A DNA stretch of 64,000 bases from Azospirillum sp. SYSU D00513 (GTDB taxonomy: Bacteria; Pseudomonadota; Alphaproteobacteria; Azospirillales; Azospirillaceae), in the NCBI RefSeq assembly GCF_017356015.1, contig NZ_JAFIQV010000017.1, positions 60,474-124,473 on the forward strand, written 5' to 3'. Positions 37,438 through 45,559 of the stretch are shown here, piece after piece (the first letter of the stretch is position 1; every line of letters begins with the position of its first letter). The notes beneath the pieces were generated by a model, which saw nothing but the letters and a program-made list of their open reading frames with translations, ran no database searches and had not been told where the DNA came from. Position numbers and translations under genes: made by a program.

Positions 37438-38077
37438 TGAGCTTCCTTTCCAGAATCTGGCTGCTCCTGGACAGGGGCCAGCAGAGTGCGAAATAGATCA
37501 GCGCGACGAGGCCGTAGACCGTGAAGGGCTGGAAGGTGGCGTTGGTCACGACCGTGCCGGCCTTGGACAGCTCGACGAAACCGATGATCGAGGTGAGCGC
37601 CGTGCCCTTCACCACCTGGACCGAGAAGCCGACGGTGGGCGGCACCGCCACCCGCAGGGCCTGGGGCAGGATCACGTGGCGCATCTGCTGGACATAGCCC
37701 ATGCCGAGGCTGGCCGAGGCCTCCCACTGCCCCTTCGCGACGGACTCCACGCAGCCGCGCCAGATCTCCGCCAGGAAGGAGGCCGTCCACAGGACCAGCG
37801 CCAGCCCGGCGGCGAGCCAGGCCGGCACGTCGACGCCGAAAAGGCCGAGGCCGAAGAAGGCGAGGAAGAGCTGCATCAGCAGCGGCGTGCCCTGGAACAG
37901 CTCGATGTAGCCCCTGGCGAAGATCCGGCCCGCGCGGGCGCGCCCGATCCGCAGGAAGAGCAGCGCCACGCCGAGGATGCCGCCGCCCAGGAAGGAGACC
38001 AGCGACAGAAGGATGGTCCAGCGCGCCGCGAGCAGGAGGTTGCGCAGGATGTCCCAGGTGGAGAATTCCATCATCAT
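37415..38077 (-). CDS. Polar amino-acid ABC transporter permease (second subunit)
   Basis: 220 residues of the HisM/GlnP type with about five spans. [17 protein letters not shown] and the coupling loop [32 protein letters not shown] are typical. Three consecutive ATG codons (38077, 38074, 38071) begin the gene, the first overlapping the previous stop. It forms a heterodimeric channel with the permease encoded just upstream. Confidence 0.87.
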   Translation of the reverse strand: MMMEFSTWDILRNLLLAARWTILLSLVSFLGGGILGVALLFLRIGRARAGRIFARGYIELFQGTPLLMQLFLAFFGLGLFGVDVPAWLAAGLALVLWTASFLAEIWRGCVESVAKGQWEASASLGMGYVQQMRHVILPQALRVAVPPTVGFSVQVVKGTALTSIIGFVELSKAGTVVTNATFQPFTVYGLVALIYFALCWPLSRSSQILERKLNAAHRHH

Positions 38078-38745
38078 CGCGCGGCCCTCCTGGGGAAGAG
38101 CGCCCAGCCGACGCCGCGCAGGGCCTGGCGCAGGAGAAGCGCCAGCAGCAGATAGACGCCCGTGGAGACGAAATAGGCCTCGAAGGCGCGGAAGTTGCGG
38201 GACTGGATGAAGTTGGCGGCGAAGGTCAGGTCCTCCGCGGCGATCTGCGACACGACGGCGGAGCCCAGCATGACGATGACGATCTGCGAGGACAGGGCCG
38301 GCCAGATCCGTTGCAGCGACGGGATCAGCACCACGTGCCGGAAGGTCTCGAACCGCGTCATGGCGAGGCTGACGCCGGCCTCGAACTGGCCGCGCGGCGT
38401 CGCCTGGATGCCGGCGCGGATGATCTCGCCGCTGTAGGCGCCGAGATTGACGATCATGGCGAGGTTGGCGGCCTGCAGCTCCGACATGCGCAGGCCGATG
38501 GCGGGCAGGCCGAAGAAGATGAAGAAGAGCTGGATCAGGAAGGGCGTGTTCCGGATCAGCTCGACGTAGAGGCCGGCGACCGGACGGAGCCATCCGGGGC
38601 CGAGCGCCCGCGCCCAGGCGCAGGCGACGCCCAGCGCCACCCCGAACAGGGCGCCGACGAGGGTCAGCTCCACCGTAATGGCGAGCCCCTTCAGAAGGAC
38701 CGGCCAATAATCGGCGAGCCACGAAAAGTCGAACTGGTAGGTCAT
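38074..38745 (-). CDS. Polar amino-acid ABC transporter permease (first subunit)
   Basis: 223 residues, HisQ/GlnP type, about five spans. It contains [20 protein letters not shown] and the coupling loop [39 protein letters not shown] lies before the ATG at 38745. It follows the binding-protein gene after a 77-bp gap with a strong hairpin. Confidence 0.87.
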   Translation of the reverse strand: MTYQFDFSWLADYWPVLLKGLAITVELTLVGALFGVALGVACAWARALGPGWLRPVAGLYVELIRNTPFLIQLFFIFFGLPAIGLRMSELQAANLAMIVNLGAYSGEIIRAGIQATPRGQFEAGVSLAMTRFETFRHVVLIPSLQRIWPALSSQIVIVMLGSAVVSQIAAEDLTFAANFIQSRNFRAFEAYFVSTGVYLLLALLLRQALRGVGWALFPRRAAR

Positions 38746-38760
38746 GCATCCCTTCCCATC

Positions 38761-38803
38761 GGACGGCGGCTGCGGCGCGGGGGGCGGAGGGCCGCAGCCG
38801 TCC
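38761..38803 (-). other. Intercistronic hairpin after the amino-acid binding-protein gene
   Basis: GGCTGCGGC (38768-38776) pairs with GCCGCAGCC (38791-38799), extended by GGAC/GTCC outer bases, without a T tract. It lies between the binding-protein stop and the permease start and may set a higher level of the binding-protein message. Confidence 0.5.
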
Positions 38804-38822
38804 GCCCCGCCCGGCTGGGGCG

Positions 38823-39626
38823 TCAGAGGTCGGCGGGGAGGTCGGCGCCGAGCCACTTCTTCGAGATGGCGTTCAGCGAGCCGTCGGTCTTGGCGGCGGC
38901 GATGATCGCGTTCACCTTCTCCAGCAGCGCCGGCTGCTCCTTGCTCAGCCCGACGTAGCAGGGCGAGTTCTTGATCAGGAACTTCAGCTCCGGGCGCTTG
39001 GGCGGGTTGCGGGCGAGGATCGCCGCCGCCACGACGTTGCCGGTCGCGACCACCTCGACCTGTCCCGACAGGAAGGCGGAGATGGTGCCGTTGTTGTCCT
39101 CGTAGCGCTTGATGTCCGCGCCGGCGGGGGCGATCTTCGTCAGCTCCAGATCCTCGATGGCGCCGCGCGTGACGCCGACGCTCTTGCCCGCGAGGTCTTC
39201 CGGCTTGGCGACGGCGGTGCCGGCCGGCGCGAAGACGCCGTTGAAGAAGGGAGCGTAGGCGACCGAGAAGTCGATGACCTTCTCGCGGTCCGGATTCCTG
39301 CCCAGGCTGGAGATCACCAGATCGACCTTGTTGGTCTGGAGGTAGGGGATGCGGTTGGCGCTCGTCACCGGGACGATCTCCGCCTTCACGCCGAGCTTCT
39401 GGGCGAGCAGCCTTGCCATGTCGATGTCGTAGCCGACCGGCGCCATGTCCGTCCCGACCGAGCCGAAGGGCGGGAAGTCCTGCGGGACGGCGACGCGGAG
39501 CGTGCCGCGCGCCATGATGTCCTGGAGCGCGTCGGCCCGCGCCGCCGTGGGGGCGGCGAGCGCCGCGCCGAGGATGGCCGCCGCGGCGAGGCCGAGGAGG
39601 CTTCTGCGTTTCATGGAGATCGTCAT
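38823..39626 (-). CDS. Polar amino-acid ABC transporter substrate-binding protein
   Basis: 267-residue SBP_bac_3 protein. Residues 1-31 form a Sec signal peptide (MKRRSLLGLAAAAILGAAL... cleaved near ARA before DAL). The ligand pocket regions are recognisable (VAVPQDFPPFGSVGTDMAPVGYDIDMARLLA, DLVISSLGRNPDREKVIDFS, SVGVTRGAIEDLELTK). AGGA precedes the ATG. It is first in the operon and next to a GntR regulator. The ligand class is a polar or basic amino acid or opine; it cannot be fixed from sequence. Confidence 0.87.
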   Translation of the reverse strand: MTISMKRRSLLGLAAAAILGAALAAPTAARADALQDIMARGTLRVAVPQDFPPFGSVGTDMAPVGYDIDMARLLAQKLGVKAEIVPVTSANRIPYLQTNKVDLVISSLGRNPDREKVIDFSVAYAPFFNGVFAPAGTAVAKPEDLAGKSVGVTRGAIEDLELTKIAPAGADIKRYEDNNGTISAFLSGQVEVVATGNVVAAAILARNPPKRPELKFLIKNSPCYVGLSKEQPALLEKVNAIIAAAKTDGSLNAISKKWLGADLPADL

Positions 39627-39663
39627 GGAATGGGTCCTTTTCGCGTGTCGGGAAGCGGTGGGG

Positions 39664-40344
39664 TCAGGGTGTTCCGGCGGGAGCCAGCAGGCCGCGAAGC
39701 TCGGCCAGGGGGTCGGGCCGGGCGCTCAGGTCGAGGCCGGCCTCGACCCGGTGGATGTGTTCGGCCATCAGCCGGGAGGCGCCGGCGACGTCGCCGGCCT
39801 CGACGAGGGCGAGGATGCGGTGATGGTCCTCGCTCGACTCCGCGGCGTGCAGGTCCGACTGGTAGAGCATGGAGACCAGAGTCGTGCGCGCGGTCAGGTC
39901 GCGCAGGATCTCCGTCAGCAGGGGATTGCCGATGGCCGAGGCCAGGTGGATGTGAAAATCGCCGAGCAGGCAGGCGCGCGCGCCGGCGTCCCCCGCCAGC
40001 ACCGCGCACCGCTCCTCCTCGACGTGGCGGCGCAGCTCGCGCAGCGCCGCGTCGGAGGGCCGGGCCAGGGACTGGAGGATGCCGGCCTCGATCACCCGCC
40101 GCGCCTCGAAGGCGGCGCGCGCCTCCTGCGCCGAGGGCTCCACGATGAACCAGCCGCGCCGCGCGCTGACCTGGAGGATGCCGCGCGTCTCCAGCCGCAT
40201 CATCGCCTCGCGCACGCGCGTCCGTGACACGCCGTAGACCTCCGCCAGCTTCGCCTCCCCCAGCCGCGTGCCGGGCTTCAGGCGGCGGGCCAGGATCGCG
40301 GCGATCACGGCGTCTTCGATGCTGTTGGGATCCGGGTTCGTCAA
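39664..40344 (-). CDS. GntR-family regulator, FadR/FCD subfamily
   Basis: 226 residues from a TTG start at 40344 with no obvious ribosome site. The winged helix covers about 5-70 (KPGTRLGEAKLAEVYGVSRTRVREAMMRLETRGIL) and the FCD helical effector domain follows, with metal-type histidines in LLGDFHIHLASAIGN, SEDHHRIL and EHIHRVEAG. It is upstream of and co-directional with the amino-acid transporter genes, 37 bp from the binding-protein start, so they probably share a promoter under the palindrome at 40354-40375. Confidence 0.85.
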   Translation of the reverse strand: MTNPDPNSIEDAVIAAILARRLKPGTRLGEAKLAEVYGVSRTRVREAMMRLETRGILQVSARRGWFIVEPSAQEARAAFEARRVIEAGILQSLARPSDAALRELRRHVEEERCAVLAGDAGARACLLGDFHIHLASAIGNPLLTEILRDLTARTTLVSMLYQSDLHAAESSEDHHRILALVEAGDVAGASRLMAEHIHRVEAGLDLSARPDPLAELRGLLAPAGTP

Positions 40345-40353
40345 AGCCGTGCA

Positions 40354-40375
40354 CCAGTCTTGTATACCAGACTGG
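40354..40375. promoter_or_regulatory. Operator-like inverted repeat before the GntR gene
   Basis: Perfect seven-base arms CCAGTCT (40354-40360) and AGACTGG (40369-40375) flank TGTATACC. The centre resembles the TNGTNNNACNA-type core of FadR-subfamily GntR sites (TGGTATACAAG on the minus strand). It lies ten bases before the GntR start, fitting autoregulation of the regulator/transporter operon. Confidence 0.6.
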
Positions 40376-40471
40376 TTCGCAAGAGCCGTGCCAGGGACGG
40401 AAGCCCGGCTCCGTCACGCTTTCCGGTTCAAAAGGACCCGTTTCTGCCCATGGAAGGGGCAGCCGCCGTCG

Positions 40472-40497
40472 CGGCATTGTGCAGCTGCACAATGCCG
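40472..40497. repeat. Perfect 26-bp palindrome downstream of emrB-like gene
   Basis: The left half CGGCATTGTGCAG (40472-40484) is followed directly by its exact reverse complement, with no spacer. The core TTGTGCAGCTGCACAA is symmetric. It lies between the end of the efflux gene (40526, minus) and the GntR promoter region, without a T tract, so it looks more like a dyad protein site than a terminator. Confidence 0.75.
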
Positions 40498-40525
40498 GCG
40501 CTGCGGCCGTTCCGGCCCTGCCCGC

Positions 40526-42106
40526 TCACGCCTTGGGCGCCGGGCGGAGCAGCGCGATCAGGACGAGGCCGCCGATGATGACCCAGCCGATCACCACGAA
40601 GCCGTCGATGTAGGCCAGCACATAGGCCTGCTGGCGCACGGTGCCGCCGAGCAGCGCCGTGGCGCGTTCCGCGGCCTGGGCGTGGTCGGCGGAGCGGGCG
40701 GCGAGCCGGGCCGTGGTGCCGGCGAGGCGGCCGAGGGTCGTGGGGTCGCCCGCCTCCACGTTCATGCCGAGCGTGAAGGAGTGGAACTGCTCGCGCACCC
40801 GCACGAAGGTCTGCATGAAGGCGGCCCCCAGCTCGCCGCCCAGCAGGCGCATGGTCTGCATCAGGGCGCCGAGCGTCAGGATGTGGGCCGGGGACAGGTT
40901 CTTGATGTTGAAGAAGATCAGCGAGGTCATCGCGAAGGACTGGCCGAAGGCCTGGAGCATCTGCGAGGCCAGAAAGTTCCCGCCGATCCAGTCCGCCGTC
41001 AGGTGTGAGGCGAGGAAACAGGCCATCCCCACCGCCGTGAAGCCGATGGCCATGGTGACGCGCGCGTCCACCCAGCGCAGCAGCGTGCCGATCAAGGGCG
41101 CCAGCAGGAATTGCGGCAGGGCGATCAGCAGCAGCGTGTCGCCGACGTCGAGCGCCCGGTAATTGTGGACGGTGATGAGGTATTGCGGGATCAGGAAGGC
41201 GGTGGACAGCATCACCAGCCGCAGCACGATCAGCAGCAGGCAGAGGATCGGGATGTTGCCGCGGAAGATGACGCCGAAGGTGATCCAGGGCTTCGGGCAG
41301 GTCAGTTCCTGCACCACGAAGGCGGCGACCAGCAGCCCGCCGGCCAGCAAGAGCCCGGTGACGAGGCCGGAGTTCAGCCAGTCCAGCCGGTTGCCCTGGT
41401 CGAGTGCCGCGTAGAGCAGGGCGAATCCGATGCTGGCGTAGAGGATGCCCCACCAGTCCGCATCCTTCAGCATGGCGCGGTTCACCGGCTCGCGCGGCAT
41501 GCCGAACCAGACGCAGATCCACATGAGAGGGGCCAGCAGCGCCGTGTCCCAGAAAATCCAGTGCCAGCTGAGAGTCTCGATGATCCAGCCCTCGATTGAG
41601 GCCGAAATGTTCAGCGACAGCTCGATGTTCATCGCGTAGATGGCGATGCCGTAGACGAGATATTGCGGCGGCAGGTTGCGGACGATGAAGCCGATGGTCA
41701 GCGGCACGAAGGTGCCCGAGGACAGGCCCGCCAGCGCCTGGCAGGCCAGCACCCCGGACAGGGTGCCGGTGAGCGGCAACGCCGCCGCGGCCACGCCGTA
41801 GGTCAGGGAGGAGACCAGCAGAACGCGCCGGGGACCGAACACCACGCCCAGGAAGGCGGCGGCCGGTGCCACCAGCATCTGGGCCACGGTGTAGGTCGTG
41901 GTGATCCAGGACCCCTCGTCGAAGCCGGCGCCGATGGCGCCCCGGATGTCGGCGAGCCCGAAGGCGGTGATCCGCGCCGTGAGGGTGGAGATGATGGCCC
42001 CCAGCAGCACGCCGAGGATGCCGACGACGGGATGGTGCGTGATCACCGGCGCCGCGGCGCGGCGGAACCGGATCCTGGGCAGGAAGCCCCGCCCGACGGC
42101 GCTCAT
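40526..42106 (-). CDS. DHA2-family MFS efflux transporter (EmrB-like)
   Basis: 526 residues with about 14 spans. It contains the MFS start segment (LADIRGAIGAGFDEGSWITTTYTVAQML), a basic loop (FGPRRVLLVSS) and long C-terminal helices. The start overlaps the stop of the HlyD/EmrA gene (ATGA), as in emrAB operons. It likely drives proton-coupled export of hydrophobic toxic compounds through the EmrA adaptor. An outer-membrane TolC-type partner is not in view. Several motif-C glycines appear altered, so substrate range is unknown. Confidence 0.85.
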   Translation of the reverse strand: MSAVGRGFLPRIRFRRAAAPVITHHPVVGILGVLLGAIISTLTARITAFGLADIRGAIGAGFDEGSWITTTYTVAQMLVAPAAAFLGVVFGPRRVLLVSSLTYGVAAAALPLTGTLSGVLACQALAGLSSGTFVPLTIGFIVRNLPPQYLVYGIAIYAMNIELSLNISASIEGWIIETLSWHWIFWDTALLAPLMWICVWFGMPREPVNRAMLKDADWWGILYASIGFALLYAALDQGNRLDWLNSGLVTGLLLAGGLLVAAFVVQELTCPKPWITFGVIFRGNIPILCLLLIVLRLVMLSTAFLIPQYLITVHNYRALDVGDTLLLIALPQFLLAPLIGTLLRWVDARVTMAIGFTAVGMACFLASHLTADWIGGNFLASQMLQAFGQSFAMTSLIFFNIKNLSPAHILTLGALMQTMRLLGGELGAAFMQTFVRVREQFHSFTLGMNVEAGDPTTLGRLAGTTARLAARSADHAQAAERATALLGGTVRQQAYVLAYIDGFVVIGWVIIGGLVLIALLRPAPKA

Positions 42107-43275
42107 TGATCGTTCCCGGGGGGGGCGGATGCGGTACCCGGCGCCTCTTCGCCGGGCGTCCCGGCGTCGGCCGTGTCGATGGTCACGACCACCGACATGC
42201 CCGGCCGCAGCAGGTTCTCCAGCGGGTTCGGCACGTCCACGGCGATCTTCACGGGGATGCGCTGGACGATCTTCGTGAAGTTGCCGGTCGCGTTCTCCGG
42301 CGGCAGCAGCGCGAACTGGCTGCCGCTCGCCGGGGAATAGGCCTCCACCCGGCCCTGGAGCACGGTGCCGGGAAAGGCGTCCACCCGGATGGTCGCGGGC
42401 TGGCCAACCCGGATGCGGGTCATCTGGGTTTCCTTGTAGTTCGCGACGATCCAGACCCTGGGCAGGGGCACCAGCGTGATGAGCTGGTTGCCGGGCGCCA
42501 CATACTGGCCGGGACGGACCTGCCGCTGGCCGACCACCCCGTCCATGGGGGCGGTGATCCGCGTGTAGCCGAGGCTGATGCTGGCGAGCGACAGCTCGGC
42601 CTCGCGCTGCCGCCGGGTCGCCTCGCCCTGCTCCCGCTGGGCGCCGAGCCCGTCCAGCACTGTCCGCTGCTGTTCGAGCTGGGCGCGGCCCGCCTCCAGC
42701 GCGGCCTCCGCGCGCTGGGCCGCCGCCTGCGCCTGCTGCAAGGCCTGCTGGGTGCCGGCCAGTCCCTGGTGAGTCAGTTCCTGCTGGCGCTGCTCCTCCA
42801 GCCGGGCGCGCCAAGCCTCGGCCTCCAGCCCCTTGATGTTGATCGCCGCCTGCTCGATCAGCGCCTGCTGGGTGCGCTTCTGGCTATCGAGCGCCGCGAT
42901 GGCCGCGGCGGCGGCGTTCAGGGCGGCCTCCGCCTGGGCGACGCGGGCGCGGTAGTCGGCGTCGGCGATCTCCGCCAGCAGGTCGCCCGCCTTTACCCGC
43001 TGGAAATCGCCCACCGGCACGGCGCGGACGACGCCCGAGACCTGCGCGGCGATGGGCGTGGTGTCCGACTGGAGGTAGGCGTCGTTCGTCGTCTGCTCGA
43101 TGTTGGAGCCGACCCACAGGTCCCAGCGCGTGAAGAAGGCGATCACCAGCAGCAGCGCCAGGGCCAGCACGGCCGCCCGCACGATCCACGGATTCCAGGT
43201 GACGGGCTGCCCGGCGGCGGGGGGCGGGGCGGGTTGTGGTGCGGCGCGGGCCGCGTCGGTGTCTGTGTTGCTCAT
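42103..43275 (-). CDS. HlyD/EmrA-family periplasmic adaptor
   Basis: 390 residues from ATG 43275. A short cytoplasmic N-terminus is followed by one membrane span (about 32-52). Split biotinyl/lipoyl motifs follow (PIAAQVSGVVRAVPVGDFQRVKAGDLLAEI; ISLGYTRITAPMDGVVG) around a long alpha-hairpin coiled coil rich in Ala, Gln and Glu. The C-terminal beta barrel (RVWIVANYKETQMTRIRVGQPATI) completes the adaptor. It is first in the pair with the EmrB-like pump. Confidence 0.87.
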   Translation of the reverse strand: MSNTDTDAARAAPQPAPPPAAGQPVTWNPWIVRAAVLALALLLVIAFFTRWDLWVGSNIEQTTNDAYLQSDTTPIAAQVSGVVRAVPVGDFQRVKAGDLLAEIADADYRARVAQAEAALNAAAAAIAALDSQKRTQQALIEQAAINIKGLEAEAWRARLEEQRQQELTHQGLAGTQQALQQAQAAAQRAEAALEAGRAQLEQQRTVLDGLGAQREQGEATRRQREAELSLASISLGYTRITAPMDGVVGQRQVRPGQYVAPGNQLITLVPLPRVWIVANYKETQMTRIRVGQPATIRVDAFPGTVLQGRVEAYSPASGSQFALLPPENATGNFTKIVQRIPVKIAVDVPNPLENLLRPGMSVVVTIDTADAGTPGEEAPGTASAPPGNDQ

Positions 43276-43398
43276 CGGCGAGGAAAACACGCCCGCGCGG
43301 CTTCCATCACGTCGGGTTCATGGACGTAAGGAGCACGATGCTCGCCGACAACGCGTTACGGATGTATTCTGGACACCACGTGAACAGGAGCGAGGACG

Positions 43399-43821
43399 AT
43401 GCCGTACGAGTCCGATGTCGCCACCCTGCTGGGCATCGAGGGGCCGGCGCCCCTCTCCGGAATGCGCCTCGCGCGCGCCATCGAGCAGGGGCTGCCCATG
43501 TCGGCGCTCGACCGCCTCTCTTCCCTGGTCGCGCCCGATGACGGCGGGTTCAGGCACCGGATCGTTCCGAAGCCGGCGCTGGACCGCCGACGCGGGGAAC
43601 GGCTGACCGCGCGGGAAAGCGATCTCCTCGCGCGCGTGGCGCATCTCTGGGCCGTGGCGCGGAAAGTGTGGGGCAGCGATGAAGACGCCCGCGCCTTCCT
43701 GTTCCGCCGGCACCCGCTTCTGGAGATGAGGGCGCCGATGGACGTGGCGATGGGGACCGGCCTCGGCGCGCGTTGCGTCGAGGACCTGCTTGGACGGCTG
43801 CAACACGGCTCCGCCGCCTGA
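43399..43821 (+). CDS. Orphan ParS/MbcA-like antitoxin-domain protein (DUF2384)
   Basis: 140 residues; AGGAG lies eight bases before the ATG. The middle part resembles the Xre-like N-terminal domain of these antitoxins (LARAIEQGLPMSALDRLSSLVAP, RLTARESDLLARVAHLWAVARKVWGSDEDARAFL). The end matches the toxin-binding DUF2384 domain (HPLLEMRAPMDVAMGTGLGARCVEDLLGRLQHG region). Such antitoxins are normally followed by a RES-domain toxin gene; here the next gene is a convergent, unrelated enzyme and no RES protein is in the window. It may be a solitary regulator or a remnant. Confidence 0.65.
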   Translation: MPYESDVATLLGIEGPAPLSGMRLARAIEQGLPMSALDRLSSLVAPDDGGFRHRIVPKPALDRRRGERLTARESDLLARVAHLWAVARKVWGSDEDARAFLFRRHPLLEMRAPMDVAMGTGLGARCVEDLLGRLQHGSAA

Positions 43822-43830
43822 CCGCTCCAA

Positions 43831-43859
43831 CGCACGCCCCCATGCCCTGGGGGGCGCGC
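43831..43859. terminator. Hairpin between convergent genes
   Basis: GCCCCC (43836-43841) pairs with GGGGGC (43850-43855) with additional outer pairs, in the short gap between the antitoxin-like gene and the fumarylacetoacetase-family gene. No T tract is present. Confidence 0.45.
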
Positions 43860-43871
43860 ATCGGTCCGGGC

Positions 43872-44888
43872 TCACGCCCGCTCGTGCTTCTCCACCGTCT
43901 GCTCGATGGCGCCGAAGATCGTGTGGCCCGTGCGGTCCTTCATTTCGATGCGGACGGTGTCGCCGAAGCGCAGGAAGGGGGTCTTGGGCGCGCCGTCCCG
44001 GATGGACTCGATGGTGCGCAGCTCGGCGATGCAGGAATAGCCGGCGCCGCCCTCCCCGACCGGCTTGCCCGGACCGCCGTCGAGCTTGTTGGACACCGTG
44101 CCGGAGCCGATGATCGTGCCGGCGGCGAGCGGGCGGGTGCGGGCGGCGTGGGCGATCAGGGCGGGAAAGTCGAAGGTCATGTCCACGCCGGCGTTGGCCC
44201 GGCCGAAGGGCGCGCCATTGAGGTCCACGCAGAGCGGCAGGTGGAGCTTCCCGCCGTCCCAGGCGTCGCCCGGCTCGTCCGGCGTGACCGCCACGGGCGA
44301 GAAGGCGGAGGAGGGCTTGGACTGGAAGAAGCCGAAGCCCTTGCCCAGTTCGCCGGGGATGAGGCCGCGCAGGCTGACGTCGTTGACCAGCATCAGCAGG
44401 CGGATGGCAGCACCCGCCTCCTCCCGGCCCGCCCCCATGGGGACGTCGTCCACCACGACGGCGATCTCGCCCTCCATGTCGATGCCCCAGCTCTCCTCGG
44501 CCATGCGGATGGGATCGCGCGGGGCGAGGAAGCTGTCGGAGCCGCCCTGGTACATCAGCGGGTCGGTCCAGAAGCTGTCCGGCATCTCGGCGCCACGCGC
44601 GCGGCGCACCAGCTCGACATGGTTCACGTAGGCCGAGCCGTCGGCCCACTGGTAGGCGCGGGGGAGCGGGCTCAGCGCCTCGTGCTCGCGGAAGCGCTCC
44701 GTCGGCACGGCGCCGTGCTCCAGGCTTTCGGCGAGGGTGGCGAGGTGGGGGGCGATCCGCGCCCAGTCGTCCAGCGCCGCCTGGAGCGTCGGGACGAGGA
44801 AGGAGGCATCGGTGCAGTAGGCGAGGTTGCGCGAAACGACGACGAGCCGTCCGTCGCGCCGGCCGTTCCTCACGGTGGCGAGCTTCAT
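43872..44888 (-). CDS. Fumarylacetoacetate hydrolase-family protein
   Basis: 338 residues with GGGAGG seven bases before the ATG at 44888. The N-terminal region (MKLATVRNGRRDGRLVVVSR) and the C-terminal FAH barrel are present. Metal-ligand acidic residues lie in DMEGEIAVVVDDVP, and GSGTVSNK and GEGGAGYSCIAE are further family segments. It closely follows the bacterial FahA-like group that cleaves fumarylacetoacetate or related 2,4-diketo acids. No homogentisate dioxygenase is nearby, so the physiological substrate is open. Confidence 0.8.
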   Translation of the reverse strand: MKLATVRNGRRDGRLVVVSRNLAYCTDASFLVPTLQAALDDWARIAPHLATLAESLEHGAVPTERFREHEALSPLPRAYQWADGSAYVNHVELVRRARGAEMPDSFWTDPLMYQGGSDSFLAPRDPIRMAEESWGIDMEGEIAVVVDDVPMGAGREEAGAAIRLLMLVNDVSLRGLIPGELGKGFGFFQSKPSSAFSPVAVTPDEPGDAWDGGKLHLPLCVDLNGAPFGRANAGVDMTFDFPALIAHAARTRPLAAGTIIGSGTVSNKLDGGPGKPVGEGGAGYSCIAELRTIESIRDGAPKTPFLRFGDTVRIEMKDRTGHTIFGAIEQTVEKHERA

Positions 44889-45058
44889 GTCGATTCCTCC
44901 CGGTTCTTTTTCGACCTGTTTTCTCACGGCCCGGTTGCCGTCGCCGGCCGGCCCGCCCGTCGAGCATCAGCCAGCATCGCGGGGCTTGTCCAGCGCTTCG
45001 CGAGGCGCATCGGGGGCAGCAAGGGAAATGACGGACGCCGCCCGGCGAAGGGGGCGCT

Positions 45059-45496
45059 TCAGCGGGTCGGGAGGAGCCGCGCCTTGCCGCCGCGCCTGAT
45101 GAAGACGACGGCGTTCTGCCGCAGGCGGCGGCTCAGGATCCCGGCATCGCGGCATGTCAGGCCGAACACGAACAGGCTGGCCTCGGGCTTCCACGCGCCC
45201 TCGAGGGGGCGCCCCTCCCCGTGCAGGTAGGCCAGCCGCCGCCTTTTCAGCAGCCGTTCCAGCCGCCGGTTGGCGCGCTCGTTCTCGGCCGGGCTGCGCG
45301 ACCGGCTCCAGGGATTCCAGGCGGTGACGAAGGCGCCGCGGTTTGCCCCCTTCAGCCTCAGCAGCCGGTCCACCGGTGGGCACTTCGCGCCGATGATCAT
45401 GGCGGCGACTTCCCGGCGCCCCTCGAGCACGACATAGTCCGTCTTCTGATAGGCCTCCTTCAGGGAGGGAGGCAGGGCGTCCAAGTGCCGTCTCAT
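45059..45496 (-). CDS. DUF3293-domain protein
   Basis: 145 residues. The pattern AFVTAWNPWSRSRSPAENERANRRL, then GEGRPLEGAWKPEASLFVFGL, then RRLRQNAVVFI is the DUF3293 arrangement. Function is unknown. It lies downstream of xylA in the same direction, 64 bp after its stop, so it could be co-transcribed by read-through. It has no signal peptide or membrane span. Confidence 0.65.
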   Translation of the reverse strand: MRRHLDALPPSLKEAYQKTDYVVLEGRREVAAMIIGAKCPPVDRLLRLKGANRGAFVTAWNPWSRSRSPAENERANRRLERLLKRRRLAYLHGEGRPLEGAWKPEASLFVFGLTCRDAGILSRRLRQNAVVFIRRGGKARLLPTR

Positions 45497-45559
45497 GCCC
45501 AGGCTTTCGGGATCGCGCGGCGGGACCGGTTTCGCGGCCCCGCCGGCTCTCGTGGCGGA

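Noticed and set aside
40472..40497. Treating the 26-bp palindrome as a Rho-independent terminator
   Set aside because: There is no T tract on either strand after it and the dyad has no loop, unlike the clear terminators at 34389-34420 and 52412-52446.
43399..45496. DUF3293 protein at 45059-45496 as the missing RES toxin partner of the ParS-like protein
   Set aside because: Its motifs (NPWS, GAW, RLRQNA) are those of DUF3293; the RES Arg-Glu-Ser pattern is absent and the genes are not adjacent.
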